Of a stretch of 16,372 nt of DNA, positions 7,331 through 15,548 are shown in pieces. The DNA comes from CBCXVS01 sp965178525 (GTDB taxonomy: Bacteria > Tectomicrobia > Entotheonellia > Entotheonellales > Entotheonellaceae): positions 1 through 16,372 of the forward strand of contig CBCXVS010000176.1 in the NCBI GenBank assembly GCA_965178525.1, given 5' to 3'. Positions within the stretch are counted from its first letter, which is position 1, and every line of letters begins with the position of its first letter. A program made the position numbers and the translations under genes. The notes below the pieces were generated by a model. That model was not told where the DNA came from. It saw only the letters and a program-made list of their open reading frames with translations, and made no database searches.

Positions 7331-7639
7331 CTATTCGAAATCAAAGGGGCGAGGGGGTGGGGCTGCATCCGGATTTTCGGCGGCGTGTTTTTGCAATTCT
7401 TCAAATTTCTTACCCAACAGCGCACGGCGTTGCTTTTCCTCCGCGATGGCCTCCTGAAAGCGCGAGCCTTTTTGTTTTTCCTTGGCCTTGAGTTCTTGTA
7501 AGGCTTGATCGAAGGAGGGGCCATTCGTCTTTTCCCGATGTTCCGTAAAATAGAGAACGCTCAGCGTATCACGGTCCACCACGAGGGTCGCCTGACAGCA
7601 TGGGCAGGTCATTTTTTCGGGTTCATTTATCATAGCCAT
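7331..7639 (-). CDS. Small CPCC-motif, coiled-coil protein of unknown function
   Basis: A 102-residue soluble protein. Near the N-terminus it has MTCPCCQATL, a single CxxC (C12, C15, with C14 between), resembling half a zinc ribbon; no second Cys pair exists, so metal binding would need a dimer. Residues about 40-80 are charged and helical (QELKAKEKQKG, EEKQRRALLGKKFEELQK), followed by a Pro-rich end (APPPRPFDFE). I chose the ATG at 7639 because GAGGA lies 5 bases upstream; the open frame continues to 7693 without a ribosome site. It converges with the NrtS-like gene (26 bases between stops) and is divergent from pheS. I do not recognise a function. Confidence 0.7.
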   Translation of the reverse strand: MAMINEPEKMTCPCCQATLVVDRDTLSVLYFTEHREKTNGPSFDQALQELKAKEKQKGSRFQEAIAEEKQRRALLGKKFEELQKHAAENPDAAPPPRPFDFE

Positions 7640-7713
7640 ACCCGTCCTCAACTTAAGAAGTTGGCATTGTATCACGTCCACGCTACGGTTCATTGTATAC
7701 CAGAACGCCTAGA

Positions 7714-7729
7714 GACTCCAAAAGGAGTC
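7714..7729. other. Perfect hairpin upstream of the pheS promoter
   Basis: GACTCC, loop AAAA, GGAGTC: a 6-bp stem just upstream of the pheS -35 and in the leader of the divergent small gene. It may be an operator, or a hairpin in the divergent transcript. No U-run follows on either strand. Confidence 0.4.
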
Positions 7730-7731
7730 GC

Positions 7732-7761
7732 TTGTCAAAGCTTTCGTGCCGGTCGTATAAT
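7732..7761 (+). promoter_or_regulatory. Sigma70-type promoter of pheST
   Basis: TTGTCA (7732-7737), an 18-base spacer and a perfect TATAAT (7756-7761). Transcription should begin near 7768, leaving a leader of about 100 bases before the pheS ATG. I see no Phe-rich leader peptide or T-box element in that leader. Confidence 0.75.
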
Positions 7762-7871
7762 CTGCGCACATAAGTCATCCGGTATTTAAGTGCCCGGACA
7801 CCCCCGGTACGCATCCTCTCGCGGACGACGCATCCACCGCTGTGTTCGGGTACTGACAGGTGGAGACAAGC

Positions 7872-8924
7872 ATGCCAGAGAAGGACAATCCGGTCGTTGC
7901 AGAGTTGCAAGCGGTGCGCGCACAGGCCCTGGCCGCATTGGAAGAGACGGCCGACCTGACCACCCTGGATGAGTGGCGCATCCAGTATCTCGGGCGCCGA
8001 GGCGCGGTGCCGCAGGCGATGCGCGGTATTGGAAAATTTCCCCAAGACCAGCGTCCTCAGGTCGGACAGGTGTCGAATGAGGTCAAAGAAGCCTTGGAGC
8101 AAGCGTTCGACGCGCGGGTCGAGGCGCTCAAACACGAGAAGCTCGCCGCCACCCTGACGCAGGAGCGGGTTGACGTCACGTTGCCAGGCTTCCCCGTCAG
8201 CTTGGGACGGTTGCATCCCACGACGCAGATCCTGCGCGAGATCACCGCGATTTTTGCGGACCTGGGCTTTCAAGTATTCGACAGCCGGGAAGTCGAAAGC
8301 GATCGGTACAATTTTGAGTTGCTCAACATGCCGCCCTATCATCCGGCGCGTGACATGTGGGATACCTTCTATATTAACGAGCGTGTGGTGCTGCGGACGC
8401 ATACCTCCCCCGGCCAGATTCGGGCCATGCAAGCCTTTCATCCGGACCCGATTCGGGTCATTTTGCCGGGGATGTGTTACCGCTATGAACAGGTGACGTC
8501 GCGGCATGAAATGATGTTTACGCAGGTCGAGGGCTTGGCGGTGGGGACGCACATCACCATGGCGGACCTGAAAGGCGTGCTGGAAAATTTTGCCCAGCGT
8601 TTGTTCGGGGACAATCGCCGCATGCGCTTTCGCTGCAGCCATTTTCCGTTTACTGAGCCCAGCGTCGAAGTGGATATGGACTGCTTTCTCTGCAACGGCC
8701 AGGGCACCGGGTGCAGCATATGTAGCGAGAGCGGCTGGCTCGAAATTCTCGGGGCCGGTATGGTGCATCCCCAGGTGCTCCGCAATGGCGGCTATGATCC
8801 CGAAATCTATAGCGGCTTTGCCTTTGGCATGGGGCCGGAGCGCATTACGATGCTGAAATACGGTATCGATGATATCCGCCTTTTCTTTAGCAACGATCTG
8901 CGTTTTTTGGAACAGTTTGCCTAG
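7872..8924 (+). CDS. pheS: Phenylalanine--tRNA ligase alpha subunit
   Basis: Catalytic subunit of the heterotetrameric enzyme that charges tRNA-Phe, acting in the cytosol with PheT. The 350 residues fit the family. Seen: the N-terminal coiled coil, LHPTTQILREI, VESDRYNFELLNMPPYHPARDMWDTF (split here at motif 1), RTHTSPGQIRAM, a class II motif 2 reading YRYEQVTSRHEMMF then TQVEGLAVG, and motif 3 GFAFGMGPERITML. Between motifs 2 and 3 lies C271-x2-C274-x6-C281-x2-C284, a four-cysteine insertion that probably binds zinc. I chose ATG 7872 because AGGTGGAG is well spaced before it; a GTG at 7860 is in frame but overlaps that site. pheT follows after 54 bases. Upstream there is no infC-rpmI-rplT cluster, the usual neighbour. 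Confidence 0.96.
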   Translation: MPEKDNPVVAELQAVRAQALAALEETADLTTLDEWRIQYLGRRGAVPQAMRGIGKFPQDQRPQVGQVSNEVKEALEQAFDARVEALKHEKLAATLTQERVDVTLPGFPVSLGRLHPTTQILREITAIFADLGFQVFDSREVESDRYNFELLNMPPYHPARDMWDTFYINERVVLRTHTSPGQIRAMQAFHPDPIRVILPGMCYRYEQVTSRHEMMFTQVEGLAVGTHITMADLKGVLENFAQRLFGDNRRMRFRCSHFPFTEPSVEVDMDCFLCNGQGTGCSICSESGWLEILGAGMVHPQVLRNGGYDPEIYSGFAFGMGPERITMLKYGIDDIRLFFSNDLRFLEQFA

Positions 8925-8941
8925 CCGGTCAAACAGACCGG
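8925..8941 (+). other. Hairpin between pheS and pheT
   Basis: CCGGTC, loop AAACA, GACCGG begins on the base right after the pheS stop codon. There is no U-run, so it is not a classical terminator; it may protect the 3' end of the pheS message or tune pheT translation. Confidence 0.5.
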
Positions 8942-8978
8942 GGATGCGTCGTGTTGACGGACGTGAAGGGACACGGGT

Positions 8979-11444
8979 ATGCGAGTGCCGCTAAGCTGGC
9001 TGCAAGAGTATGTAGAACTCGTTCTGCCTGTCGATGCGCTCTTGCATCGCCTGACCATGGCCGGGTTGGAAGTCGGCGATGTCGAACATCTGGGAGCGGA
9101 ATGGCAGCGCGATAAGCTTTTTGTGGGTGAGATTATCGAGGTGAAGCCGCATCCGAATGCGGACCGGCTCGTCCTCGCCGTGGTCGAGTATGGACACGGC
9201 GCCCCGGAAACCGTGGTGACAGGAGCGCCCAATGTGCGGCTGGGCGCTCATGGCCTGAAGGTCGCCTTTGCCATTGAGGGCGCTCGGCTCGTGGATGCCG
9301 ACAGTGATGTCCACTGCTTGCAGACGCTCAAGCGCTCAACCATTCGCGGCGTGGAATCGGCGGGCATGGTCTGCTCCGAAAAAGAATTGGGCTTGTCTGA
9401 TGAGCACGAAGGCATCCTCATTCTCGACCCGGAGGCGCCGGTGGGACAGCCGTTACCGGACTACCTCGGCGATACCATCCTGCAGGTCGAATTAACGCCG
9501 AACCTGGCGCGCGCCAACAGCATCATCGGCATGGCGCGCGAGGTGGCGGCGCTCACCGGCCAAGCGCTCCGGCTGTGGCCACGTCATGACCCGCTCATGC
9601 TGGCACCGCATGCGGCGCACGTGTCGTATACGCGGGTCGCCAGTGCCGACCCCCAATTGTGCGCCCGCTATTCGGCGGCCTTGATCGAGAATGTCACGGT
9701 ACAACCGTCTCCGCCATGGATGCAGCGCCGTTTGCACCTCGCCGGTATGCGTCCGATCAATAATATTGTTGACATTACCAATTACTGCATGCTCGAAACC
9801 GGACAGCCGCTGCACGCATTCGACTATGACAAGTTGCAACTGGCCGGTGGCATTGTGGTACGCCGCGCCGAACCCGGTGAGCGCATGCGGACGCTCGATG
9901 GCGTCGACCGCGAGCTGACGCCGGAGATGCTCCTGATTACCGATGACTCGGGTCCGATTGCCCTGGCGGGCATCATGGGCGGCGGCGCCACGGAAGTGTC
10001 GGAGCGCACGCGGCATATTCTGCTTGAATCCGCCAATTTTGACTTTGTCGGCATTCGCCGTACGTCGCAGCAGTTACGCTTGTCGAGCGAAGCGGCGCAG
10101 CGTTTCGGCCGCGGCATGGATCCGGAGTTGACGCTGCCGGCCTTGTTGCGCGCCAGCCGGTTGATGGAGGAATGCGGCGGGGGCGCCCTGCACGCGGAGA
10201 TTGCCGATACCTATCCGCGTCCATCCCATGCCAAGACCCTGACCCTCCATCCCACCGATGTCAGCCGTATCCTGGGGATCGACCTCGGTCTCGAAGCGAT
10301 CGTCCGCATCCTGTCCGCATTGGAATTTTCCTGTACCACGCATACCGAGGGCGACACGGTGTCTATTGCGGTTGACGTGCCGAGTTACCGTCTCGACGTC
10401 TCGATTCCGGCCGACTTGATTGAGGAAGTGGCGCGTATTCATGGCTACGACGCCCTGCCCGCGACCTTGATGCGCGATGTCCTGCCGCCGCAACGCTTGC
10501 AGCCCCTGCGGCAGGGGCGAGAGCAAATCCGTGATATCCTGGTTGGATGCGGGCTCACGGAGATCATGTCGTATTCGCTGACCCATCTCGACTTGGTGAA
10601 CCAGCTCAATCCTCAGGGGCCTGAAGCCCGTCCGGAAGACTACGTGAAGGTTGCCAACCCGCTCAGCCAAGAACGCGAATTCCTCAGACAATCCCTCCTC
10701 CCCAGCATGATCGAAACCTTGCAGAGCAATAGCCGCTACTGCCAGCGCATGTTGCTATTCGAAATCGGCCGCATTTATTTGCCCCAGCCCGGTGCGGAGT
10801 TGCCGGAGGAGCCTCATCGCCTCGCCATCAGCTTAACCGGTCCGGTCCCTCCGGCGTCATGGCATCCGGCTGGTGAGACCCGCCATCTCGGTTTTACGCA
10901 TCTTAAAGGTGTGGCCGAAACGCTGGCACAACGTCTCAACGTCCCCGACGTCCGGTTTGTCCCGGCCTCGCATCCGGCCTTGCATCCGGCCCGCACGGCC
11001 GCCGTCATGGCCGCCGGCGCCTCTCTCGGCATCATGGGCGAACTCCATCCACGACTGCGCGAGCAGTTCGAACTCCCTGACCAGCCCGTGGCGTTGCTCG
11101 AACTCGATATCGATCTGCTCATCGCACAGCGGCAGCCACGCCGCTACCAGCCGGTGCCGCGCTTTCCGGCAGTGCTGGAAGACATGGCCTTGGTCGTCGA
11201 TGCCGAGGTGCCGGCTCAGGCGGTGCAAAATGCCATATGCACCGCGGGGGGGGCGTTGCTGCGCCAAGTGGAATTGTTCGATCTCTATCAGGGCGGCTCG
11301 ATCCCGTCCGGGAAGAAGAGCTTGGCCTATGCCTTAACGTTCCAGGCGGAAGACCGGAGTTTGACCGAGGACGAGGTGCGCACGATTTACCAACGCATTC
11401 AGCAGCACGCCGCCACAGAACTCGGCGCTCAGCCGCGGCAGTAG
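8979..11444 (+). CDS. pheT: Phenylalanine--tRNA ligase beta subunit
   Basis: Large subunit of phenylalanyl-tRNA synthetase, 821 residues, close to the usual 780-830 of the bacterial long form. Domains in order: N-terminal MRVPLSWLQEYV; EMAP/Trbp-type tRNA-binding domain about 40-155 (VGEIIEVKPHPNADRL, SAGMVCSEKELGL); B3/B4 editing domain about 210-395 (RPINNIVDITNYCMLETGQP, GIMGGGATEVS); B5 about 410-485 (PSYRLDVSIPADLIEEVARI); the catalytic-like core about 490-700; and the anticodon-binding FDX-ACB domain about 725-818 (YQPVPRFPAVLEDMALVV). All domains look intact. Start ATG has GAAGGGA about 8 bases upstream. It is co-transcribed with pheS. I found no convincing terminator after its stop. 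Confidence 0.97.
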   Translation: MRVPLSWLQEYVELVLPVDALLHRLTMAGLEVGDVEHLGAEWQRDKLFVGEIIEVKPHPNADRLVLAVVEYGHGAPETVVTGAPNVRLGAHGLKVAFAIEGARLVDADSDVHCLQTLKRSTIRGVESAGMVCSEKELGLSDEHEGILILDPEAPVGQPLPDYLGDTILQVELTPNLARANSIIGMAREVAALTGQALRLWPRHDPLMLAPHAAHVSYTRVASADPQLCARYSAALIENVTVQPSPPWMQRRLHLAGMRPINNIVDITNYCMLETGQPLHAFDYDKLQLAGGIVVRRAEPGERMRTLDGVDRELTPEMLLITDDSGPIALAGIMGGGATEVSERTRHILLESANFDFVGIRRTSQQLRLSSEAAQRFGRGMDPELTLPALLRASRLMEECGGGALHAEIADTYPRPSHAKTLTLHPTDVSRILGIDLGLEAIVRILSALEFSCTTHTEGDTVSIAVDVPSYRLDVSIPADLIEEVARIHGYDALPATLMRDVLPPQRLQPLRQGREQIRDILVGCGLTEIMSYSLTHLDLVNQLNPQGPEARPEDYVKVANPLSQEREFLRQSLLPSMIETLQSNSRYCQRMLLFEIGRIYLPQPGAELPEEPHRLAISLTGPVPPASWHPAGETRHLGFTHLKGVAETLAQRLNVPDVRFVPASHPALHPARTAAVMAAGASLGIMGELHPRLREQFELPDQPVALLELDIDLLIAQRQPRRYQPVPRFPAVLEDMALVVDAEVPAQAVQNAICTAGGALLRQVELFDLYQGGSIPSGKKSLAYALTFQAEDRSLTEDEVRTIYQRIQQHAATELGAQPRQ

Positions 11445-11834
11445 GCGCCGCACGCCGGCACAAATGGTATCGGTCATCACAAGCGCTACTGCGGAGCAGA
11501 AAGATGCGGTGTAGGCATATGTCAGCCATGGCTTTTGGGGCTGAAAGAATGTCTGCACCGCCGTGAGGCTCCCTCTTAAATATCGATTTCAAAATAGTTT
11601 AGGGACGATTTCCGGCAGCCTATCCGTTGTTGCCTATCTGATTGGCCGCAAAGCGCACAAAAAAAAAGATTGAAACCCACGGGAATTCTCGCTACGTTGT
11701 ATAAGCGGAAAATATGTCAGTTGTTACCTGCTCATCGACAATGATGTCTTGATAGCGGCTTTATCTTTATTTCCGTTAAGGGACAAAGCTTTGATAAAGC
11801 TGAGGTTTTGGAAATCTCAATGGGGGGGATGATG
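11445..11834. other. Intergenic region after pheT, AT-richer, with an A-run and leader hairpins
   Basis: No gene is visible. It holds an A9 run near 11660 and, at 11758-11801, competing stem-loops just before the small membrane protein gene. The promoter of that gene must lie here; TTGATA-type hexamers near 11750 are the only candidates and are not convincing. The first 130 bases are still GC-rich; the rest is AT-richer. Confidence 0.5.
11758..11801 (+). promoter_or_regulatory. Two mutually exclusive hairpins in the leader of the small membrane protein gene
   Basis: GCTTTATC (11758-11765) is the reverse complement of GATAAAGC (11793-11800). The right arm can instead pair locally: AGCTTT (11787-11792), loop GAT, AAAGCT (11796-11801). 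The two folds exclude each other, the form expected of a leader switch, but they end about 34 bases before the start codon and no ligand fold is recognisable. Confidence 0.35.
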
Positions 11835-12125
11835 ATGGCAGACAGTGGAGCTGTTGGGAACATGGCGAAAATGGTTGGGGAAGCTATTTTACCTGGCACA
11901 AGCAATTTTGCAGACGGCAATATCAAAGCCGGAACTGGACACCTAGTCGTTGCCGTTGTCCTCGGGGCGGCGCTGGGGGCTGCGCTAGGGGCCTCGGTAG
12001 GGGCCTTGGCCGTCTTGCTGACCAAAGCCAATTCGTTTTCGTATTCCGTGAGTGAAAAGCATCTGCACCAACACGCCGGCGAGCTGTTCTCTAGTGCTAC
12101 TGGTGGCGGCTCGACCGCCGGTTAG
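11835..12125 (+). CDS. Small membrane protein with a glycine/alanine-rich helix, unknown function
   Basis: About 96 residues from the ATG at 11835, the third of three adjacent ATGs (11829, 11832, 11835); a run of seven Gs at 11822-11828 acts as the ribosome site and fits the third best. Residues about 15-35 read GEAILPGTSNFADGNIKAG, followed by a single very Gly/Ala-rich hydrophobic helix with small-xxx-small spacing (LGAALGAALGASVGALAVLL), then KANSFSYSVSEKHLHQHAGEL. The order GE.ILPG..., helix, ANSFS.S...KHLHEH reminds me of small proteins labelled DUF6072, but I cannot confirm that. Such a helix suggests oligomerisation in a membrane. It has its own leader and a terminator 20 bases after the stop, so it is a single-gene unit. 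Confidence 0.62.
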   Translation: MADSGAVGNMAKMVGEAILPGTSNFADGNIKAGTGHLVVAVVLGAALGAALGASVGALAVLLTKANSFSYSVSEKHLHQHAGELFSSATGGGSTAG

Positions 12126-12145
12126 TAATCGCTCCTCTTGCTTGA

Positions 12146-12171
12146 CGGCGGGTTTCCGACCCGCCGCTTTT
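12146..12171 (+). terminator. Rho-independent terminator after the small membrane protein gene
   Basis: CGGCGGGT (12146-12153), loop TTCCG, ACCCGCCG (12159-12166), then CTTTT. A perfect 8-bp GC-rich stem with a short U-run, 20 bases past the stop at 12125. Confidence 0.75.
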
Positions 12172-12670
12172 GATCCGGCCTCCACTGCGTGTCTGTTCTT
12201 CCTTCCGCTCATGCCGCTCATGCGTCCGTTCGCCTGCTCGTAGAGCGCTAGACCTGAGCTTTGCGGCTGCCCTCGGCGCGCGCCTATATGGCAAGACCTT
12301 TAAGTGCCTGGGCATCATTACCTTACCTTTAATATGACCTTTCTCATGCCCCTTGATTGAGCAGGCGAATTCGCGTTCGTCGTAAAATTAAGATACATTC
12401 TTTGATTGCCGATTAGTAGTGAAGATGGGCGAATGGGGTCAAACGACACTATGCATTCATTTGTTGTTCATTTTTTCCGCACTATTCTTTCTAAGTCAAA
12501 ATTTCACAGAGAACATCATGAAATTCTTTGCACGTATGCAGTGTCTATTACTCCTGATATGCTGCCTGAATGTATTATTCTTGGTGTCATCTTACCTGGT
12601 GGTAAACACTAAACATACATCATACCTGTTAGCCGTAGTACTCCAATTCTCGCCGCTGATGTAAAAGAAT
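12172..12670. other. AT-rich region upstream of the kinase gene
   Basis: About 500 bases without a clear gene. From about 12300 the composition becomes clearly AT-rich compared with the kinase that follows. Apart from a doubtful short hydrophobic frame (12518-12664) I see no repeat, RNA gene or confident promoter. Confidence 0.5.
12518..12664 (+). CDS. Possible short hydrophobic peptide ahead of the kinase gene (doubtful)
   Basis: A 48-residue frame starting MKFFARMQCLLLLICC, almost entirely hydrophobic after the first basic residues, like a signal anchor. AGAGAA lies just upstream. Its stop (12662-12664) is 6 bases before the kinase ATG, which itself has only a weak AAAAGAA site, so translational coupling is conceivable. 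The frame continues upstream to a GTG at 12419. In an AT-rich region such a frame can arise by chance; codon bias cannot decide at this length. Confidence 0.25.
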   Translation: MKFFARMQCLLLLICCLNVLFLVSSYLVVNTKHTSYLLAVVLQFSPLM

Positions 12671-14551
12671 ATGATCATATCACGCCTGCGAAAATGGTGG
12701 CCACAAAGGCTCGGTACGAAGTTGGCATTCCTGGTGACGTTGTTGGTCAGCAGTGTGATGATCGCATGGTCCCTGCATATCGCGATGGAAACATCCGACC
12801 GTGCGTTAGCGGCCTTTCGGGAAGAAGCGCGCATCGTGGCGGAAAACATCGCGGTGGGCAGTACGGATTACTTGTTTACGCATGACTTGGCGCCCCTGGA
12901 AAATTTTCTTCTACGCTCCGCGCGCTTTCCGGATGTGCGGGAGATTCAAGTCTCTGACGCGCAGGGCAACGTGCTCGCCAATGTCGTCCACCATCCTGGC
13001 ACAGAACCCCGCGTGCAGTTTGATGAGAAGGTGGTGGCCAACCCGGCTTACACCGAGCTGCTGTTTCGAGACCACGGGATGTACGTCGACGTCTGGCAGC
13101 CGATCAAGGCCGCCGACCTGTTAGGTTGGGTCCGGATCCACTACAGTTTGGAATGCATTGCCCGGAGCCGGCGGGTGATCTGGCAGGACACCATGATCGA
13201 GGGTGTCTTAGTGGTCATTGCCGTGGTGGGGCTGCTGCTTATCTTTATGCATCGTCCCATGCGGGCCATCGCCGCCTATACGGCATTCGCCGATCGGCTC
13301 AACGAAAACTTCGGCAACCTGACGCCGGTGAATACGAGTTCGATCGAGCTGGCCCGGCTTGGCGGCGCCCTGAACCGCGCCTCGACGCAACTCGCCATCC
13401 AGGATCAGGAAATCAAAAAGGCCCTGGGTGATCTCAAAACGCAGAAATTTGCGCTCGATGAACATGCGATTGTGGTCATCACGGATACCGCTGGGCGCAT
13501 GACATACGCAAACGACAAGTTCTGTCACATCTCCGGCTATGCGCGCGAAGAACTCATCGGAAAACCGTATGCCGTACACGATCATGCCAGTTGCCACGCC
13601 GACGCATTCTACCAGGACATCTATACGACTATCGAAAGCGGCAACGTCTGGCACGGGCACGTGAGCCATGTATCCAAAAGCGGAGGGGTGTATTGGGTCG
13701 ATACGACGGTGGTCCCGTTCGCAGACGTGGAGCGTAAACCACGCGAGTACGTTTATATCAGCACGGATATAACGCCACAAAAGCATGCGGAACAAAACTT
13801 AGCGCGTCTCGCCGCGTTTCCCGAGCACAACCTGAATATGGTGCTGTCCTGCAATCGTCATGGCGAGATTCTCTACCTCAATCCGACGGCGCAGCGGACA
13901 TTTACTGAACTCGGCTTACCAATCGAAGACGCATCGGCGGTGTTACCCGATGATATAGAAGCCATCCTCGCGGCGTGTATCGCGACCAAAAGCGTCGTGC
14001 AGGGATGCGACGAAGTCAGCTTTCGAGGCCGAACGTTTCTCTGGGTGTTAGCTCCTGTGCCAGAGCAAGATATCGTGCACGCGTATGCCGCTGAAATTAC
14101 CAAACATAAGCAAGCCGAAGAGAAAGCGCACGCCGCCGTTTTAGAAAAATTGAGCGCTGAGGCGGCCAATAAAGCCAAAAGCACGTTTCTGGCTTATATG
14201 AGTCATGAAATTCGTACACCACTGTCCGCTATTATTGGTTTTTCAGAAGCGTTACTCGATAGTGATCAAACGATGTCCGATCGTGTTGATGCGATTCGTT
14301 CTATTGCGCGCAATGGAAAACATTTACTTCAGATTATCAATGATATTCTAGATTTATCTAAGATTGAAGCCGAAAAATTAGAGTTGGAGTCTCTCGCCGT
14401 CAATCCTTTCGATCTACTCGTAGATGTTAACGCTCTCGTCGGGTTGCAAGCCCAGGACAAGGGGCTGCACTTTACGATCGAATATGAATTTCCTATGCCC
14501 GTTCGGATTATGATCGATCCGGTACGGACGAAACAGATTCTCGTGAATCTT
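12671..14551 (+). pseudogene. Hybrid sensor histidine kinase, N-terminal part (gene split by an insertion sequence)
   Basis: The first 627 residues of a membrane hybrid kinase. In order: cytoplasmic start; membrane helix about 17-37; periplasmic sensor about 38-170, similar to CHASE8-type sensors (EEARIVAENIAVGSTDYLF); second helix about 176-194; HAMP-like linker; PAS domain about 270-375 (FALDEHAIVVITDTAGRMTY); a second PAS-like domain about 385-485 (HGEILYLNPTAQRTF); HisKA with the phospho-acceptor in SHEIRTP (H512). It breaks at KQILVNL, the beginning of the ATPase N-box, where the IS supplies a stop (14552-14554). On its own it can receive no ATP, so autophosphorylation should be lost. 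The HisKA part (about 14100-14550) is visibly AT-richer than the rest of the gene. Confidence 0.92.
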
Positions 14552-14552
14552 T
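14551..14552 (+). repeat. Target-site duplication, left side (3 bp, TTT at 14550-14552)
   Basis: Left flank TTT (14550-14552) and right flank GTT (15560-15562) match in two of three bases. Removing the IS (1007 bp) plus one 3-bp copy, 1010 bp in all, restores the kinase frame; this supports a 3-bp duplication with one later substitution. Confidence 0.65.
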
Positions 14553-14570
14553 AGGGTTGTTCCCCAATAG
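14553..14570 (+). repeat. Left terminal inverted repeat of the insertion sequence
   Basis: AGGGTTGTTCCCCAATAG, matching the reverse complement of 15542-15559 at 16 of 18 positions. It is the transposase binding and cleavage end. Confidence 0.92.
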
Positions 14571-14623
14571 TTAATGAGGTAGGCTATCCTCCCCCAAACG
14601 ATGGAGGGAGCCCAGCCAGGTCA

Positions 14624-15548
14624 TTGGTTATCCGAGATGATCGGCAGATGAAAGCCTTAACCGGTGTGTCTCAGACGCAATTTGACTTCTTGCTGCCCGC
14701 CTTCAGCCACGTCTATCAACAGGCTCAGCAAAAACGCTATGAGGAGGGTGTCCAAGCTGGCAAACGCAGCCGAAAGCCGGGTGCAGGTATCAAAGGCAAA
14801 TTACCCACTCTGTCAGACAAACTCCTGTTCGTTCTATATTATTACAAGACGTATCCGACGTTTGATGTTCTTGGTGCACAATTTGGTATGGTACGTTCGA
14901 AAGCGAATGAAAATCTCCATAAGCTCTCTCCCATCCTGTATGACACGTTAGTGCAGTTAGACCTCATGCCTTATCGAGAGTTGAAGACCCCAGAGTCGTT
15001 GAGGGAGGCGTTGTCAGGTGTGGATCAACTGATTATTGATGCGACTGAAAGAAGCTATCGCCGGTCACAAGATGAGACGACCCAACGTGAACACTATAGT
15101 GGTAAAAAAAAGCCATACGCTGAAAAATACAGTGATGTCGATGCCGGATAAATGGATCGTCTTTCTGGGCCGTACGTTTAGTGGTCACAACCATGATTAC
15201 AGCATGTTAAAACAAGAGTTCCCACCGGACTTAGACCGGTTTAGTGACGTAGAAGTTTGGGTGCACCTGGGTTATCAGGGGATTCAGTCGGACTACAAAG
15301 GCGAAATGCTTGAGATTCCACACAAGAAACCCCGGAAGAGCAAGACGAATCCGACTCCAGAATTGACGGCGGAGCAGCAGGCGGCGAATTATGCCGTGAG
15401 TCAAGTTCGCATCTTGATCGAACATGCCATCGGCGGTATGAAGCGTTTCAACATTTTGGTGCAGCGTTTCCGCAACCGCAAAGATCACTTTGAGGATGAT
15501 TCGGTGGGCATCTGGGCTGGGCTAGGGAACCTGATCTTATGCTATTGA
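14624..15548 (+). CDS. IS5-type DDE transposase in two frames (frameshift at an A8 run)
   Basis: Frame 1 (14624-15151, 175 codons) carries the helix-turn-helix region (LSDKLLFVLYYYKTYPTFDV) and the first catalytic Asp in LIIDATER (D139, 15038-15040). Frame 2 (to the stop at 15548) carries the second Asp in SGHNHDYSM (15195-15197) and the Glu in LIEHAIGGMKRF (15420-15422). They meet at SGKKK in a run of eight As (15104-15111): a -2 shift gives SGKKKSHTLK, the usual family sequence, and a +1 shift gives SGKKSHTLK. The fused product is about 308 residues, normal for the family. The start may be TTG 14624 or, more conventionally, ATG 14648. Programmed frameshifting or transcript slippage is possible; a simple inactivating mutation is the alternative. 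Confidence 0.88.
15104..15111 (+). other. A8 slippery run, transposase frameshift site
   Basis: Eight As between GGT and GCC at the exact point where the two transposase frames exchange. Homopolymers of this length promote both ribosomal frameshifting and RNA polymerase slippage. Confidence 0.7.

Noticed and set aside
7683..8768. Long open frame (361 codons) on the minus strand across pheS
   Set aside because: It is fully antisense to the strongly conserved pheS and has no family features; GC-rich codon structure produces such shadows.
8925..8941. The pheS-pheT hairpin as a terminator or attenuator
   Set aside because: No U-run follows and pheT must be co-expressed with pheS.
10074..10691. 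Open frame of 205 codons on the minus strand across pheT
   Set aside because: Shadow of pheT; composition and residues give no protein-like pattern.
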